A DNA stretch of 57,063 nt from the NCBI GenBank assembly GCA_003216435.1, contig QCIW01000006.1, positions 1 to 57,063 on the forward strand. Reading direction: 5' to 3'. Positions 34,871 through 46,000 of this stretch are shown here, piece by piece. The translations under genes and the position numbers were made by a program. The DNA comes from Prochlorococcus sp. AG-402-N21. Its GTDB lineage: Bacteria; Cyanobacteriota; Cyanobacteriia; PCC-6307; Cyanobiaceae. The notes below the pieces were generated by a model. It was not told the origin of the DNA, did no database searches, and saw only the letters and a list, made by a program, of their open reading frames with translations. Every line of letters starts with the position of its first letter. Positions within the stretch are counted from its first letter, which is position 1.

Positions 34871-37099
34871 TTATCCGAATTTACCCGATGTTGAGGCAAC
34901 CACAAAGGCGCCAAAGGTTACAAAATTACCAACCGTGAAATGAGATAAACCTACTAATCGAGCTTGAACAATTGATAATGCTACTGGCTTATCTTTCCAT
35001 CCAACTAGATTTGCAATTGGTGTTCTTTGATGAGCCCAAACGAGAGTTTCAATAAGCTCTTGCCAGTAACCTCTCCAGGAAATCAAGAACATGAAACCTG
35101 TTGCCCAAATTAAGTGACCAAATAGGAACATCCATGCCCAAGGAGATAAGGCATTAACCCCAAATGGATTGTATCCATTTATCAACTGAGCACTATTTAA
35201 CCAAAGATAATCTCTAAACCATCCCATTAAATAGGTTCCAGATTCATTGAATTGAGCTACATTCCCTTGCCAAATAGCAAGATGTTTCCAGTGCCAATAA
35301 AAGGTAATCCAAGCAATGGTGTTTAAAGCCCAGAACATTGCTAGATAGGTTGCATCCCAAGCAGAACTGTCACATGTACCACCACGTCCAGGACCATCAC
35401 ATGGATATGCATAACCGAAATCCTTTTTATCAGGAATTAGTCTTGAACCACGAGCATCAAGAGCACCTTTTATGAGGATTAATGCTGTTGTATGTAATCC
35501 AAGTGCAATAGCATGATGAACTAGAAAATCAGCAGGTCCAATAGGTAAGAAATTAGTTAAAGCATCTGGTCTATTAATCATATCCAGCCAATAGTGATTG
35601 CCTGGCATTGAGGCAGAAGCAATTGTGGCTGAACTTGCTGAGTTAGAAAGAAGCGCATTAAAACCATAAAGCACTTTTCCACTTGCAGCCTGAGCAAATT
35701 GAGCAAAAACAGGCTCTACTAATATCTGCTTTTCAGGGTTGCCAAATGCAACAACAACATCATTGTGAACATAAATTCCAAGAGTATGGAAACCAAGCAA
35801 CATAGTTACCCAGCTCAAATGACTTATGAGTGCTTCTTTGGTTCCAAGAACTCTTGCTAATACGTTATCTCTATTAAGTTCTGGATCATAATCACGAACA
35901 AAGAAAATAGCTCCGTGTGAAAAAGCCCCAACCATCAGGAACATCGCAATGTACTGGTGATGGGTATATAAAGCTGCCTGAGTTGAATAATCTCTTGATA
36001 AAAATGCGTAAGCAGGAAGCGCATCCATATGTTGAGCAACAAGGCTACAAGCAACACCTAAGGAAGCTAAAGCAAGACCTAATTGGAAATGCAGAGAGTT
36101 GTTGACTGTCTCATATATTCCATTGTGATTGATCCCAAAATAGCCTTTGTGAGGATCTTTAGGATGGTTTGTATTATGCGCCTCAGTGATTTCTTTGAGA
36201 GTATGACCAATACCAAATGTATTTCTATACATATGGCCAGCAATAATGAAAACAACTCCAATTGCTATATGGTGATGAGCTATATCAGTTAGCCAAAGAG
36301 ATTCACTCTGAGGGTGTAATCCACCTAAAAAGGTAAATATAGCTGTACCAGCCCCTTCAGATGTACCAAAAACAGCATCTATAGAGTCGGGATTTTGAGC
36401 ATAAGCGCCCCAGTTCCCTGTGAAGAATGGAGCTAATCCTTCAGGATGAGGAAGAACTGTGAGCCAATTGTCCCAACCGATATGTTGTCCACGAGATTCT
36501 GGTATAGCTACATGCACTAAATGACCAGTCCAAGCAATGCTGCTAAATCCAAATAAGACAGCCAAATGATGATTTAATTGAGCTTCTGCATTCTTAAACC
36601 ATGCAAGCGCAGGTCTGAATTTTGGTTGAAGGTGAAGCCAACCGGCAAATAACATCCAGCAAGAAAGAGTAATCATTAAGATTGACCCTTGGAAAAGCTG
36701 TTCGTTAGTCCTCATACCGATGGTGTACCACCAGTGATATAAACCTGAATAAGCAACATTAACTGGTCCTGTGGCACCTGCTTGAGTTAAAGCATCGGTT
36801 AAACCTTGGCCAAAGTGTGGATCCCAGATTGCATGAGCAATGGGTCGAACATGAGTTGGGTCAGTTACCCATTGTTGATAGTTACCTTGCCATGCGATAT
36901 GAAAAAGGTTTCCTGCTACCCATAAGCCGATAATTGCAAGATGACCAAAATGAGTTGAGAAAAGCTTTTGATAAAGCCTTTCTTCAGTCATCCCATCATG
37001 ACTTTCAAAGTCGTGGGCAGTAGCTATCCCGTACCAAATTCGACGGGTTGTAGGGTCTTGAGCTAGACCCTGACTGAATGAAGGAAATTTCGTTGCCAT
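34871..37099 (-). CDS. psaB: Photosystem I core protein PsaB
   Basis: Protein of 742 residues, full length, with eleven membrane helices. The Fx iron-sulphur motif [18 protein letters not shown] is represented by [12 protein letters not shown], and [15 protein letters not shown] follows the N-terminus. It forms the P700 heterodimer with PsaA. It is 22 bases downstream of psaA on the same strand, so they are cotranscribed. Confidence 0.98.
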   Translation of the reverse strand: MATKFPSFSQGLAQDPTTRRIWYGIATAHDFESHDGMTEERLYQKLFSTHFGHLAIIGLWVAGNLFHIAWQGNYQQWVTDPTHVRPIAHAIWDPHFGQGLTDALTQAGATGPVNVAYSGLYHWWYTIGMRTNEQLFQGSILMITLSCWMLFAGWLHLQPKFRPALAWFKNAEAQLNHHLAVLFGFSSIAWTGHLVHVAIPESRGQHIGWDNWLTVLPHPEGLAPFFTGNWGAYAQNPDSIDAVFGTSEGAGTAIFTFLGGLHPQSESLWLTDIAHHHIAIGVVFIIAGHMYRNTFGIGHTLKEITEAHNTNHPKDPHKGYFGINHNGIYETVNNSLHFQLGLALASLGVACSLVAQHMDALPAYAFLSRDYSTQAALYTHHQYIAMFLMVGAFSHGAIFFVRDYDPELNRDNVLARVLGTKEALISHLSWVTMLLGFHTLGIYVHNDVVVAFGNPEKQILVEPVFAQFAQAASGKVLYGFNALLSNSASSATIASASMPGNHYWLDMINRPDALTNFLPIGPADFLVHHAIALGLHTTALILIKGALDARGSRLIPDKKDFGYAYPCDGPGRGGTCDSSAWDATYLAMFWALNTIAWITFYWHWKHLAIWQGNVAQFNESGTYLMGWFRDYLWLNSAQLINGYNPFGVNALSPWAWMFLFGHLIWATGFMFLISWRGYWQELIETLVWAHQRTPIANLVGWKDKPVALSIVQARLVGLSHFTVGNFVTFGAFVVASTSGKFG

Positions 37100-37121
37100 T
37101 TAAGGAGAAAATCAGTAAAGG

Positions 37122-39428
37122 TCAGCCAAGCCCAATTAGGCGAGCGTGGAAGAATGCCCAAGTTGTTGCAATTCCTCCAAGCAAGAAGTGTGCAACACCA
37201 ACAGCGCGTCCTTGTGTAATAGATAACGCTCTAGGCTGAATTGTAGGCGCTAACTTCAATTTGTTGTGTGCCCAGATGATTGATTCGAACAATTCCTGCC
37301 AATAACCTCTTCCACTGAAGAGGAACATAAGACTGAACGCCCATACAAAGTGTGCTCCTAAGAACATCAAGCCATACATGCTTATAGGTTGACCATAGCT
37401 TGTTAAGACTTGAGATGCTTGAGCCCAAAGGAAGTCTCTAAGCCATCCATTAATAGTGATTGAACTTTGAGCAAAATTTCCACCAGTTAGTCCCCAGACA
37501 TCACTTTGCATTTTCCAGGAGAAGTGGAAGATGACTACTGATAGACCGTTATACATCCAGAATAAACCTAGAAATACGTGGTCCCAAGAAGAAACTTGAC
37601 AGGTGCCTCCCCTTCCAGGGCCATCACAAGGGAATCTGAATCCTAATTTTGCTTTATCTGGAATTAATCGTGAGCTACGAGAGAAAAGGACACCTTTTAG
37701 GAGGATCAGTAAGGTTACGTGAATCGTGAAAGCATGAATATGGTGAATCATGAAATCAGCGGTTCCAAGTGGTATTGGGGACATAGCGATTTTCCCACCA
37801 ACTTGGACGACATTCCCATTGAATACCTCGCTAACAATTCCGCTCTGAAGCTGCACATTGGTTCCGGCTAAGGTTGTTGAACCAAAGGCTGAAGCATGAA
37901 TTCCTTGAATCCATTGTGCAAAAACTGGCTGAAGTTGTATTGCTTTATCACTGAACATGTCTTGAGGTCTACCTAGCGCTCTCATTACATCGTTATGGAT
38001 GTAAAGACCAAAGCTATGGAAGCCAAGGAACATACATGCCCAGTTCAAATGACTTATTAAGGCATCTCTTGCTTTAAGGATGCGATCAAGAACATTATCT
38101 ATATGCTTACTTGGGTCATAGTCTCTAATCATTGCAATAGCAGCATGAGCTGCTGCACCGCAAATAAACAGACCACCTATCCACATGTGATGGGTGAAAA
38201 GTCCTAAAACAGTTGGATAATCAGTTGCAAGGTAAGGATAAGGAGGCATCGCATACATATGATGCGAAATAATGATGCTTAGAGATCCAACCATGGCTAG
38301 GTTTATAGCCAATTGAGCATGCCAACTATTAGCTAGAAAATCATATATGCCTTCATGTCCTTTAGGAGCTGGGAATAGAATTGGATCTCCTTTATGGTTG
38401 TCAAGGATTTCTTTTAGACTATGACCAATTCCATAACTTGTTCTGTATAGATGGCCTCCAAGAATAGCTAGTACACCAAATGCCAGATGGTGATGTGAAA
38501 CATCTGTCATCCAAAGACTGCCTGTTACTGGATTTAATCCACCTTTAAAAGTTAGAAAATCTGTAAAAGCCCACCAATTTGCGTTAAAGAAATTTTCCGC
38601 AGATCTTGCTGCTAAACCAGGAAATATCTGACTTACCAAAGCAGGATTACAAAATTCATGTGGCAAAGGGAGTTCAGCTACTGAAGTTATTGGAGTACCG
38701 TTTAAGACCAAAGGTTTTCCGGCGTCAATAGCATCAAGTAAAGCTGCTGTTGGAGCACCAATATGAATGCAATGACCGGCCCAAGCAATTGATCCAAGCC
38801 CAACCAAACCAGCAATATGGTGGTTGAGCATGGACTCAAGATTCCTAAACCAATCAAGCTTTGGAGCTGCTTTGTGATAGTGATAAATACCACCATGCAG
38901 CATGATTGCTGCCATAAGAAGAGCGCCAATGGCTAATGCCATCAGTTCCGTCTCATTAGTAACACCCCATGCTCGCCACATCTGGAAAATACCAGATGTA
39001 ATTTCAATGCCGTGATAGTTACCACCTAGATCAGCATTGAGCATTTCTTGGCCAACAATTGGCCAAACAACCTGAGCACCAGGTTTTACATGAGTTGGGT
39101 CGGCCAGCCATCCAGAGTAATTGGAGAATCGAGCTCCATGGAAAAATGCAGCGCTCATCCAAATAAAGATGACCGCTAAATGGCCGAAATGAGCAGAAAA
39201 GATTTTCCGGCTTGTTTCTTCTAGATCTCCGACATGGGTGTCGAAGTCATGCGCGTCAGCGTGGAGGTTCCAAATCCATGTTGTGGTCTTTGGACCTTTT
39301 GAAAGTTTGCTAGACCAAAAGCCAGGTTTATCTAGCTTCCCAAAGTCAATAGGCTTTGGGTCAGTCTCGACAGTTTTGTCGAGGATTGGTTTAGTTTTTT
39401 CGCCACGTTCTGGTGGGCTAATCGTCAT
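37122..39428 (-). CDS. psaA: Photosystem I core protein PsaA
   Basis: Protein of 768 residues from the ATG at 39428 ([13 protein letters not shown]), the family start. The frame stays open for 35 codons further upstream but that stretch is leader RNA in composition. The Fx motif [12 protein letters not shown] is present and the eleven helices are typical. It binds P700, A0, A1 and Fx with PsaB. Confidence 0.98.
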   Translation of the reverse strand: MTISPPERGEKTKPILDKTVETDPKPIDFGKLDKPGFWSSKLSKGPKTTTWIWNLHADAHDFDTHVGDLEETSRKIFSAHFGHLAVIFIWMSAAFFHGARFSNYSGWLADPTHVKPGAQVVWPIVGQEMLNADLGGNYHGIEITSGIFQMWRAWGVTNETELMALAIGALLMAAIMLHGGIYHYHKAAPKLDWFRNLESMLNHHIAGLVGLGSIAWAGHCIHIGAPTAALLDAIDAGKPLVLNGTPITSVAELPLPHEFCNPALVSQIFPGLAARSAENFFNANWWAFTDFLTFKGGLNPVTGSLWMTDVSHHHLAFGVLAILGGHLYRTSYGIGHSLKEILDNHKGDPILFPAPKGHEGIYDFLANSWHAQLAINLAMVGSLSIIISHHMYAMPPYPYLATDYPTVLGLFTHHMWIGGLFICGAAAHAAIAMIRDYDPSKHIDNVLDRILKARDALISHLNWACMFLGFHSFGLYIHNDVMRALGRPQDMFSDKAIQLQPVFAQWIQGIHASAFGSTTLAGTNVQLQSGIVSEVFNGNVVQVGGKIAMSPIPLGTADFMIHHIHAFTIHVTLLILLKGVLFSRSSRLIPDKAKLGFRFPCDGPGRGGTCQVSSWDHVFLGLFWMYNGLSVVIFHFSWKMQSDVWGLTGGNFAQSSITINGWLRDFLWAQASQVLTSYGQPISMYGLMFLGAHFVWAFSLMFLFSGRGYWQELFESIIWAHNKLKLAPTIQPRALSITQGRAVGVAHFLLGGIATTWAFFHARLIGLG

Positions 39429-39901
39429 CGAGTGATTCCTGAAGGAATGTGATCGAGGTGGGGAGCCACCGCTAATAGATCCGTAAGTGCAAGCATAAAG
39501 CCGCGAAGCAGTTACTACGGGATCGTGTAACAAATGTTCTACACCCTTGAGGCTTAGAAGATGTCTTGACCTATAGCATTTGAGCTACCAGGAGTTTTAG
39601 CCAAATATTGAGATTTGACTTTTTAAGCATCTTCTAAGGAATTTTAAAAATAATTCATTTTAATTATAGAAGATTTATAGACCAGTAAATAAAAATAAAT
39701 AGATCCTGTAAAGCTTTATTGCCATTGACTATATCTTAGGTATTAACTCTTAATTTAAAGCTTATTACTCAGAGACTAATAGATTTTTTTTTATTCCCCA
39801 ATTTTTTGAAAATATAGGTGATTTATTTTAAATTTCTTCATAATTTTTGTTTTCTTTTAACCACTCGTTTAAAGCATTTTTCTTGAATGGCGCTAGGTTA
39901 A
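39429..39901. other. psaA upstream region
   Basis: About 470 bases that hold the psaA promoter and leader on the minus strand; very AT-rich around 39600-39830. The stretch encoding an apparent N-terminal extension of PsaA (39429-39533) is leader. I cannot place the promoter by eye. The right side carries the small minus-strand ORF at 39828 and the start of the cobalamin gene. Confidence 0.45.
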
Positions 39902-39989
39902 ATTTCTTTTGAAAGTCTCGTTTCCCTGAATAAAGAATTTCGATCTCCTCACAGTAAAAGAGTAGCTCTGGGACTGGCATCTGGGGCAT
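39828..39989 (-). CDS. Possible small protein antisense to the CbiG-CobJ start
   Basis: From the ATG at 39989 the frame encodes 53 residues (MPQMPVPELLFYCEEIEILY ... LKENKNYEEI), quite protein-like in composition. However it overlaps, antisense, the stretch that encodes the expected CbiG N-terminus, so at most one of the two is likely to be right in that overlap. Recorded at low confidence. Confidence 0.3.
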   Translation of the reverse strand: MPQMPVPELLFYCEEIEILYSGKRDFQKKFNLAPFKKNALNEWLKENKNYEEI

Positions 39990-39997
39990 GGCCATTA

Positions 39998-41749
39998 TTG
40001 AAGCGGTTGAAATCACGTAATCATGTAGATCAATTAGCTCTTACACCCTCTGCCTTTAAAGCTGTTAATACTGATTCAAAAGAATTGTTAGTAGGATCTG
40101 CCTCCGAAATAGTTCATCGATATTGGAGAGCAGGTGGCATTTTGATTTTTGTTGGGGCAATTGGTGCTGTAGTTCGATTGATTGCACCATTTCTGGGAAG
40201 TAAGGAGACAGATCCTGCCATTTTAGTAATGGATTCTAAGGCTTTAAATATTATTCCTCTTATAGGAGGACATTCTTCTAGAGCTAACGAGTTTGCGTGC
40301 GAATTGGCAGAGGATTTAGGTGGTAAAGCAGTCTTCACTTCTGATTGTCATAGTCAAGAACGTATATCTTTAGATAGTTTTGGATTTAATTGGGGTTGGG
40401 ATCGTTCTGGGAACCAGGACGATTGGAATCAGTTAATGATTCATCAAGCTTCTGAACGAGTTTTTGGTATAAAACAATCTTCTGGTTCATCCCTTTGGAA
40501 ACAAACTGCATTGGCATCCACAAGCTTGGATCAAGAAAATGCTTCTTATGTATTGAATATTGGTTCAAAAGTATTACCTGGTTGTTCTTGGCACCCTCAT
40601 AATCTTTGGGTAGGTATTGGTTGTGAAAGAGATACAAGCGAAAGTCTTATAAATAGAGCAATAACTGAAATCTTTAAGAAAACTCGATTAGCAAAACAAT
40701 CTATAGCTGGCATATCGACTATTGATTTGAAGTCAGATGAAAAAGGATTATTGTCTCTTTTGAAAAAAAACTCTTGGCATCGCAAGTTTTTTTCTGCAGA
40801 GGCTTTAGATGCAATATCAATTCCTAACCCTTCTGAGACCGTAAAGCAAGCAATTGGGACGCAATCTGTTGCTGAAGCTTCAGCTTTATTAGCTGCAGGA
40901 GAAAATGGAGAGTTATTGGTTGAAAAACATATTTTTTCTTCAAGGAATGATGAATATGGAGCAGTAACGATTGCAGTTGCACAATCAATTAACTCTTTTG
41001 CACCTAATAGAGGAGAGCTTCATATTATTGGAAGTGGTCCAGGTGAGATTTCTTTACTAACTAATGATGCTAGATATGCTTTGTCTCAATGTGTTATTTG
41101 GGTTGGGTATGGGCTTTATTTGGATCTTTTAGAACCCTTACGCAGGAAAGATCAAGTGCGAATAAATAGTCAAATTACCCAAGAGCATGACCGTTGTATG
41201 CAGGCTTTGGAATTAGCTAAGCAAGGTATAAAAGTAGCCATAGTTTCTTCAGGAGAAAGTGGAATTTATGGCATGGCGGGACTTGCTTTAGAACTTTTGT
41301 TGAAACAAGAAAAAAATGACCGTCCTAAGTTTGAGGTTCACCCTGGTATTAGTGCATTTCAAATGGCATCTGCAAAATTAGGAGCTCCTCTTATGAATGA
41401 TTTTTGCGCGATCAGCCTTAGTGATCTTTTAACACCTTGGGAGAAGATTGAGGAACGTCTTAACTTTGCAGCAGCAGGAGATTTTGTTGTGGCTATTTAT
41501 AACCCTCGGTCTAAAGAGAGGAATTGGCAGTTGCAGCGAGCAATAGAAATTTTTCTAGAAAATCGTTTAGCTTCTACTCCGATAGCTTTAGCTCGTCAAC
41601 TTGGTAGAAAAGATGAGCATACTGAGATTTTTAAACTCGATTCTTTCCCTGTTCAAAAAGTTGATATGTTAAGTGTCTTGGTTATTGGGAATAGTAAAAG
41701 TGTGGTTAAAGATGGCTTTTTTGTTACACCACGAGGGTATTTGACTTGA
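39998..41749 (+). CDS. cobJ: CbiG/CobJ fusion, cobalamin (B12) biosynthesis
   Basis: Protein of 583 residues from the TTG at 39998. N-terminal CbiG-like half (IFVGAIGAVVRLIAPFLG, IPLIGGHSSRANEFA) opens the ring at cobalt-precorrin-5; the C-terminal half from about residue 340 (GELHIIGSGPGEISLLT, VSSGESGIYGMAG, VHPGISAFQMASA) is precorrin-3B C17-methyltransferase CobJ. The stretch RVALGLASGAWPLLKRLK, which looks like the true CbiG beginning, starts in the same frame at about 39959, before any ATG/GTG/TTG. So the annotated start may be late. Confidence 0.9.
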   Translation: MKRLKSRNHVDQLALTPSAFKAVNTDSKELLVGSASEIVHRYWRAGGILIFVGAIGAVVRLIAPFLGSKETDPAILVMDSKALNIIPLIGGHSSRANEFACELAEDLGGKAVFTSDCHSQERISLDSFGFNWGWDRSGNQDDWNQLMIHQASERVFGIKQSSGSSLWKQTALASTSLDQENASYVLNIGSKVLPGCSWHPHNLWVGIGCERDTSESLINRAITEIFKKTRLAKQSIAGISTIDLKSDEKGLLSLLKKNSWHRKFFSAEALDAISIPNPSETVKQAIGTQSVAEASALLAAGENGELLVEKHIFSSRNDEYGAVTIAVAQSINSFAPNRGELHIIGSGPGEISLLTNDARYALSQCVIWVGYGLYLDLLEPLRRKDQVRINSQITQEHDRCMQALELAKQGIKVAIVSSGESGIYGMAGLALELLLKQEKNDRPKFEVHPGISAFQMASAKLGAPLMNDFCAISLSDLLTPWEKIEERLNFAAAGDFVVAIYNPRSKERNWQLQRAIEIFLENRLASTPIALARQLGRKDEHTEIFKLDSFPVQKVDMLSVLVIGNSKSVVKDGFFVTPRGYLT

Positions 41750-41820
41750 ATTTTAAGAAATTCCAAAAAATATTCCCTTTCTCAGAATCTTCCTAAAATT
41801 TCTTTATTAGAGGTTCAGCA

Positions 41821-42690
41821 TTGCTTAAACCCGATTGGTTACGCGTTAAAGCCCCACAGCACCAACGAATTGGAGCTGTGGCTGATTTGTTGGTAGATCT
41901 TAAATTAAACACTGTCTGCCAGGAGGCTAGTTGTCCAAATATTGGCGAATGCTTTGCAGGGGGGACAGCTACTTTTTTGATAATGGGACCAGCCTGCACA
42001 AGAGCATGTCCTTATTGTGATATAGCGACTGATAGAAGTAAGCGAGATTTAGACCCTACGGAGCCAAATCGTTTAGGAGAAGCAGTTGCACGCATGGCAC
42101 TTAGTCATGTTGTTATCACTTCTGTGAATAGAGATGATTTGGATGATGGGGGGGCTAGTCAGTTTTTAGCTTGCATTGAAGCGGTGCGTAAATTATCTCC
42201 GAATACAACTATTGAGCTTTTAATTCCAGATTTGTGCGGCAACTGGGAGGCTTTGAAAATCGTATTAGATGCTGCTCCAAATGTTTTGAATCATAATATT
42301 GAGACAGTGCCAAGGCTTTATAAGCGAGTGAGACCCCAAGGAGAATACAATCGCTCTTTAGAGCTTTTAAGTAGAGTTAGAGATGGTTGGCCAAAGGTTT
42401 ATACGAAATCTGGATTAATGGTTGGATTAGGAGAAAAGGATGAAGAGGTAAAAGAGGTTCTGGTAGATTTACGTCGTAATAAAGTAGATATAGTTACCAT
42501 TGGCCAATACTTGTCTCCAGGCCCCAAGCATTTGCCAGTGGATCGTTTCGTAACTCCTGATCAATTTAAGGGTTTTAAAAAAGAAGGAGAAGAGCAACTT
42601 GGTTTTTTACAGGTTGTTAGCTCTCCTTTAACTCGAAGTAGTTATCATGCAGGTGAAGTTCAAAGATTAATGTCTACTTATCCAAGGTGA
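41821..42690 (+). CDS. lipA: Lipoyl synthase
   Basis: Protein of 289 residues with a TTG start. The auxiliary cluster cysteines are 33, 38 and 44 ([12 protein letters not shown]), the radical-SAM CxxxCxxC is 59-63-66 (CTRACPYC), and the C-terminal RSSYHAG serine motif is present. It inserts two sulphurs into octanoyl groups. It follows cobJ on the same strand. Confidence 0.96.
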   Translation: MLKPDWLRVKAPQHQRIGAVADLLVDLKLNTVCQEASCPNIGECFAGGTATFLIMGPACTRACPYCDIATDRSKRDLDPTEPNRLGEAVARMALSHVVITSVNRDDLDDGGASQFLACIEAVRKLSPNTTIELLIPDLCGNWEALKIVLDAAPNVLNHNIETVPRLYKRVRPQGEYNRSLELLSRVRDGWPKVYTKSGLMVGLGEKDEEVKEVLVDLRRNKVDIVTIGQYLSPGPKHLPVDRFVTPDQFKGFKKEGEEQLGFLQVVSSPLTRSSYHAGEVQRLMSTYPR

Positions 42691-42691
42691 T

Positions 42692-43000
42692 CTAAATTAT
42701 TAGTTCTCCTGAGATAGGAATCCATTCTTGCAATCTCCAAGTAACAAGATTGTTTGTAATCATGGGGTCTTCCTTGATAATGGCAATAGCTTCTTCGAAT
42801 GAATTTGCTTCAATTATTAGCAATCCCCCTCCTCCTGGAGCTTTGCTTTTATTAACTAAGTATCCGCTACTAATTTTTTTTCCTTGAATCTTTAAATTTT
42901 TAACCCAAGACTTGTGCTTGTCAATGATTAAGCGACGATCTTTTTCAAGTAATGCAAGAGTTTTTTCTGTAAATTGTTCAGTTTTAATGAACCAAGACAT
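42692..43000 (-). CDS. YciI-like family protein
   Basis: Protein of 102 residues. The start FIKTEQFTEKTLALLEKDRRLIIDKHKSWV carries the typical conserved His (HKSWV), and GGLLIIEANSFEEAIAIIKEDPM has the dehydratase-like fold signature. Function is unknown; related proteins are small enzymes or stand-alone domains. It directly follows Fd-GOGAT on the same strand with three bases between them. Confidence 0.8.
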   Translation of the reverse strand: MSWFIKTEQFTEKTLALLEKDRRLIIDKHKSWVKNLKIQGKKISSGYLVNKSKAPGGGGLLIIEANSFEEAIAIIKEDPMITNNLVTWRLQEWIPISGELII

Positions 43001-43003
43001 TTT

Positions 43004-46000
43004 TTAAGTTAAAACTGTTCTTATTTCTTGTATTCCTAGTTTACTTTTTTCACTAGGTGGGACTATAACTTTGAATTTATGCTTCCAATGACTCCAGTTA
43101 GTGAGAATTTTTCTTGCTTTTTCACTTTTGGTGTGTTGTAAGTGCTCTTCAAGTAGTGGCCTTAGAATATTTTCTTGTTCTGAAGTAGTTAACTTATGGA
43201 TTTGAACTATTTCTTTATTGACTTTTTGATCGAATAGTTCACTTTCATCTAATATAAAAGCTACTCCACCAGTCATACCTGCGCCTACATTTCTACCGGT
43301 TGCTCCTAGAACTACCACTATTCCTCCAGTCATATATTCGCAGCAATGGTCACCACTCCCTTCAACTACTGCTTTAACACCACTATTACGTACTGCAAAA
43401 CGTTCGCCAGCTCTTCCTAATGCAAATAATTTACCTCCTGTTGCCCCATAAAGACAGGTATTTCCTAGTATTACTTGATCTGATGCATTATCTCTCTGAA
43501 TCGGAGGTATTACTGTAATTTGCCCTCCATTAATACCTTTGCCTACATAATCATTTGCTTCTCCGATTAATACAATATTCATACCTTTAATTAAAAATGC
43601 TCCAAAGCTTTGCCCTGCAGCTCCTATGAAAGTCAAATTAAGTTGACCTTCAAACCCTTGGTTGCCATGCTCTTTTGCGATCTCTCCAGAGATACGTGCG
43701 CAAACACTTCTATCTGTATTGACAATAGGGATGGTATGACTTGTTTCGCGATGGTATTTGATAGCTTCTTGAATCTCAGACTTAAGTAGAAGCTCGTTCT
43801 CAAGTACATTCCCATTGCTGTGAGCATCTAGTTCATGTTTTAGCCATGATCTATTGGTGGAATTATTGTGTGGCTTGATAAGACTTGAGAGATCAACTTG
43901 TTGAGTCTTGTAAAGATTGACATCTCTTGCTTGTAGGAGATCTGTTCTTCCTATTAAATCTTCCATTCTGGATATTCCAAGAATGCTCATTAGTTGACGA
44001 ACTTCTTCAGCGATAAATAGAAAAAAGTTGACAACATGTTCAGGTAGTCCAGGAAAACGTTCCCTTAATCTTTCTTGTTGAGTGGCAACTCCTACAGGAC
44101 ATTTATTGGTATGACAGATACGAGCCATAATGCATCCTTCTGCAATCATTGCAACAGTCCCGAAGCCATATTCCTCAGCACCTAATAGAGCTGCTATAAG
44201 AACGTCCCATCCTGTTTTTAGACCACCATCAGTTCTAAGTAATACGCGATCACGTAATCCATTCTCTAAGAGGGAATTATGTACTTCCGTTAGCCCCAAT
44301 TCCCAAGGTAGTCCAGCATGTTTGATCGAACTTAAAGGAGAAGCTCCTGTGCCTCCATCATGTCCGGAAATTTGTATTACATCCGCATTTGCCTTCGCAA
44401 CACCAGCTGCAATAGTTCCAATACCAATTTCTGCTACGAGTTTTACGCTGACTTTAGCTGATGGATGAATCTGATGAAGGTCATGGATCAATTGAGCTAA
44501 GTCTTCAATTGAGTAGATATCGTGATGCGGAGGAGGTGATATGAGTGCTACGCCTGGTTTGCTATTACGTAGCTTAGCAATATAGGGATCTACTTTTGGT
44601 CCAGGTAGCTGACCTCCTTCTCCAGGCTTGGCACCTTGCGCAACTTTTATTTCTAATTGTTTTCCACTTCTTAAATACTCTGGGGTTACTCCAAATCTGC
44701 CTGATGCAATCTGTTTGATTGCAGAACATGCTGTATCACCATTCACTAGACCTTTAATGGTAGGCAATGTTGCTGATCGATTATCTGTATCGACATCTGT
44801 CAGCGTGTTGAAACGAGCAGGGTCTTCTCCTCCTTCACCGCTATTGCTTTTCCCTCCAATACGGTTCATTGCAATGGCGAGCACTTCATGAGCTTCTCGG
44901 GAAAGAGCTCCTAGGCTCATTCCTCCAGTGCAGAATCTGGCGCAAATATTCTCAGCACTTTCAACTTCATCTATAGGCAATGGAGATTTTGCAACACGGA
45001 AAGTGAGTAAATCTCGTAAGGCTGTTGTTGGCCTATTTTCTAAAAAATTTTGGTAAGTGGAAAAGTGATCATATCCAGGCCCTTCCTTGACTGCGGTATG
45101 AAGTAGTTTGGACATCTCTGGAGAATTTAAATGAAATTCTCCACTACTTCTATATTGAACAAATCCGAGAAACTCAAGCTTGTTTCTATCAAGTGTTGGA
45201 AAGGCTTTTGAATGGAATCTAATGGTTTCGCTTGCTAATTCTTTAAGGGTCAGTCCTGCAATTCGACTTGTGGTTCCCTTGAATGCAATGTCAATTAAGT
45301 CTGCTCCAATACCAATTGCTTCAAAGATTTGAGCGCCATGATAACTAGCTAGTAAGGAAATTCCAATCTTAGAAAGAATTTTTCTGAGCCCATCTTCTAA
45401 GGCTTTTTTTAAATTGTTTTGAGCTTGACCAATTGTTAACGGAGGTAATTTACCTGACTCAAATAGTTTCTGAGTTTTTGGGAGGTTCCACCAATGCCTT
45501 GTAGTTTCCAAAGTTAACCAAGGACATATCGCACTAGCTCCATATCCAATAAGACAAGCAAAATGATGGGTACTCCAACATTGTGCAGTATCAACTATTA
45601 AAGAGGTATGTAGTCTTAGACCTTTTGTTAATAGATGATGATGCACTGCTCCAACTGCTAGTAAGGGAGGAATATATGTGGTCTCTGAATTCATCCCTCG
45701 ATCAGAAAGAATTAGAATTTCCGTGCCATTTCGAGTTAGATTTTCAGCTTCAAAGCAAAGAATAGTTAGTTTTTCTTTAAGTCCGTCTATACCTTTTGAG
45801 ATGTCTACTAATGTCGATAAAGTGGTTGTTTTAAGCCCGTGATTTGTGATGTCAATTAATTCTTTTTCATTTAGGACTGGAGTATTAAGATGGATGATTG
45901 CATTTAAATTTTCTTCTACTAGAAGTGGCGACTTACGTCTGCCTAAATGCATTTCTAAACTCATTACCAGTTTTTCTCGTAATGGATCTATAGGTGGATT

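Noticed and set aside
34702-34914. 70-codon minus-strand frame near the end of psaB
   Set aside because: It overlaps the psaB 3' end and the terminator hairpin, and its composition is not protein-like.
39429-39533. 35-codon N-terminal extension of PsaA
   Set aside because: The family starts at MTISPPERG; the upstream codons are leader sequence without a conserved pattern.
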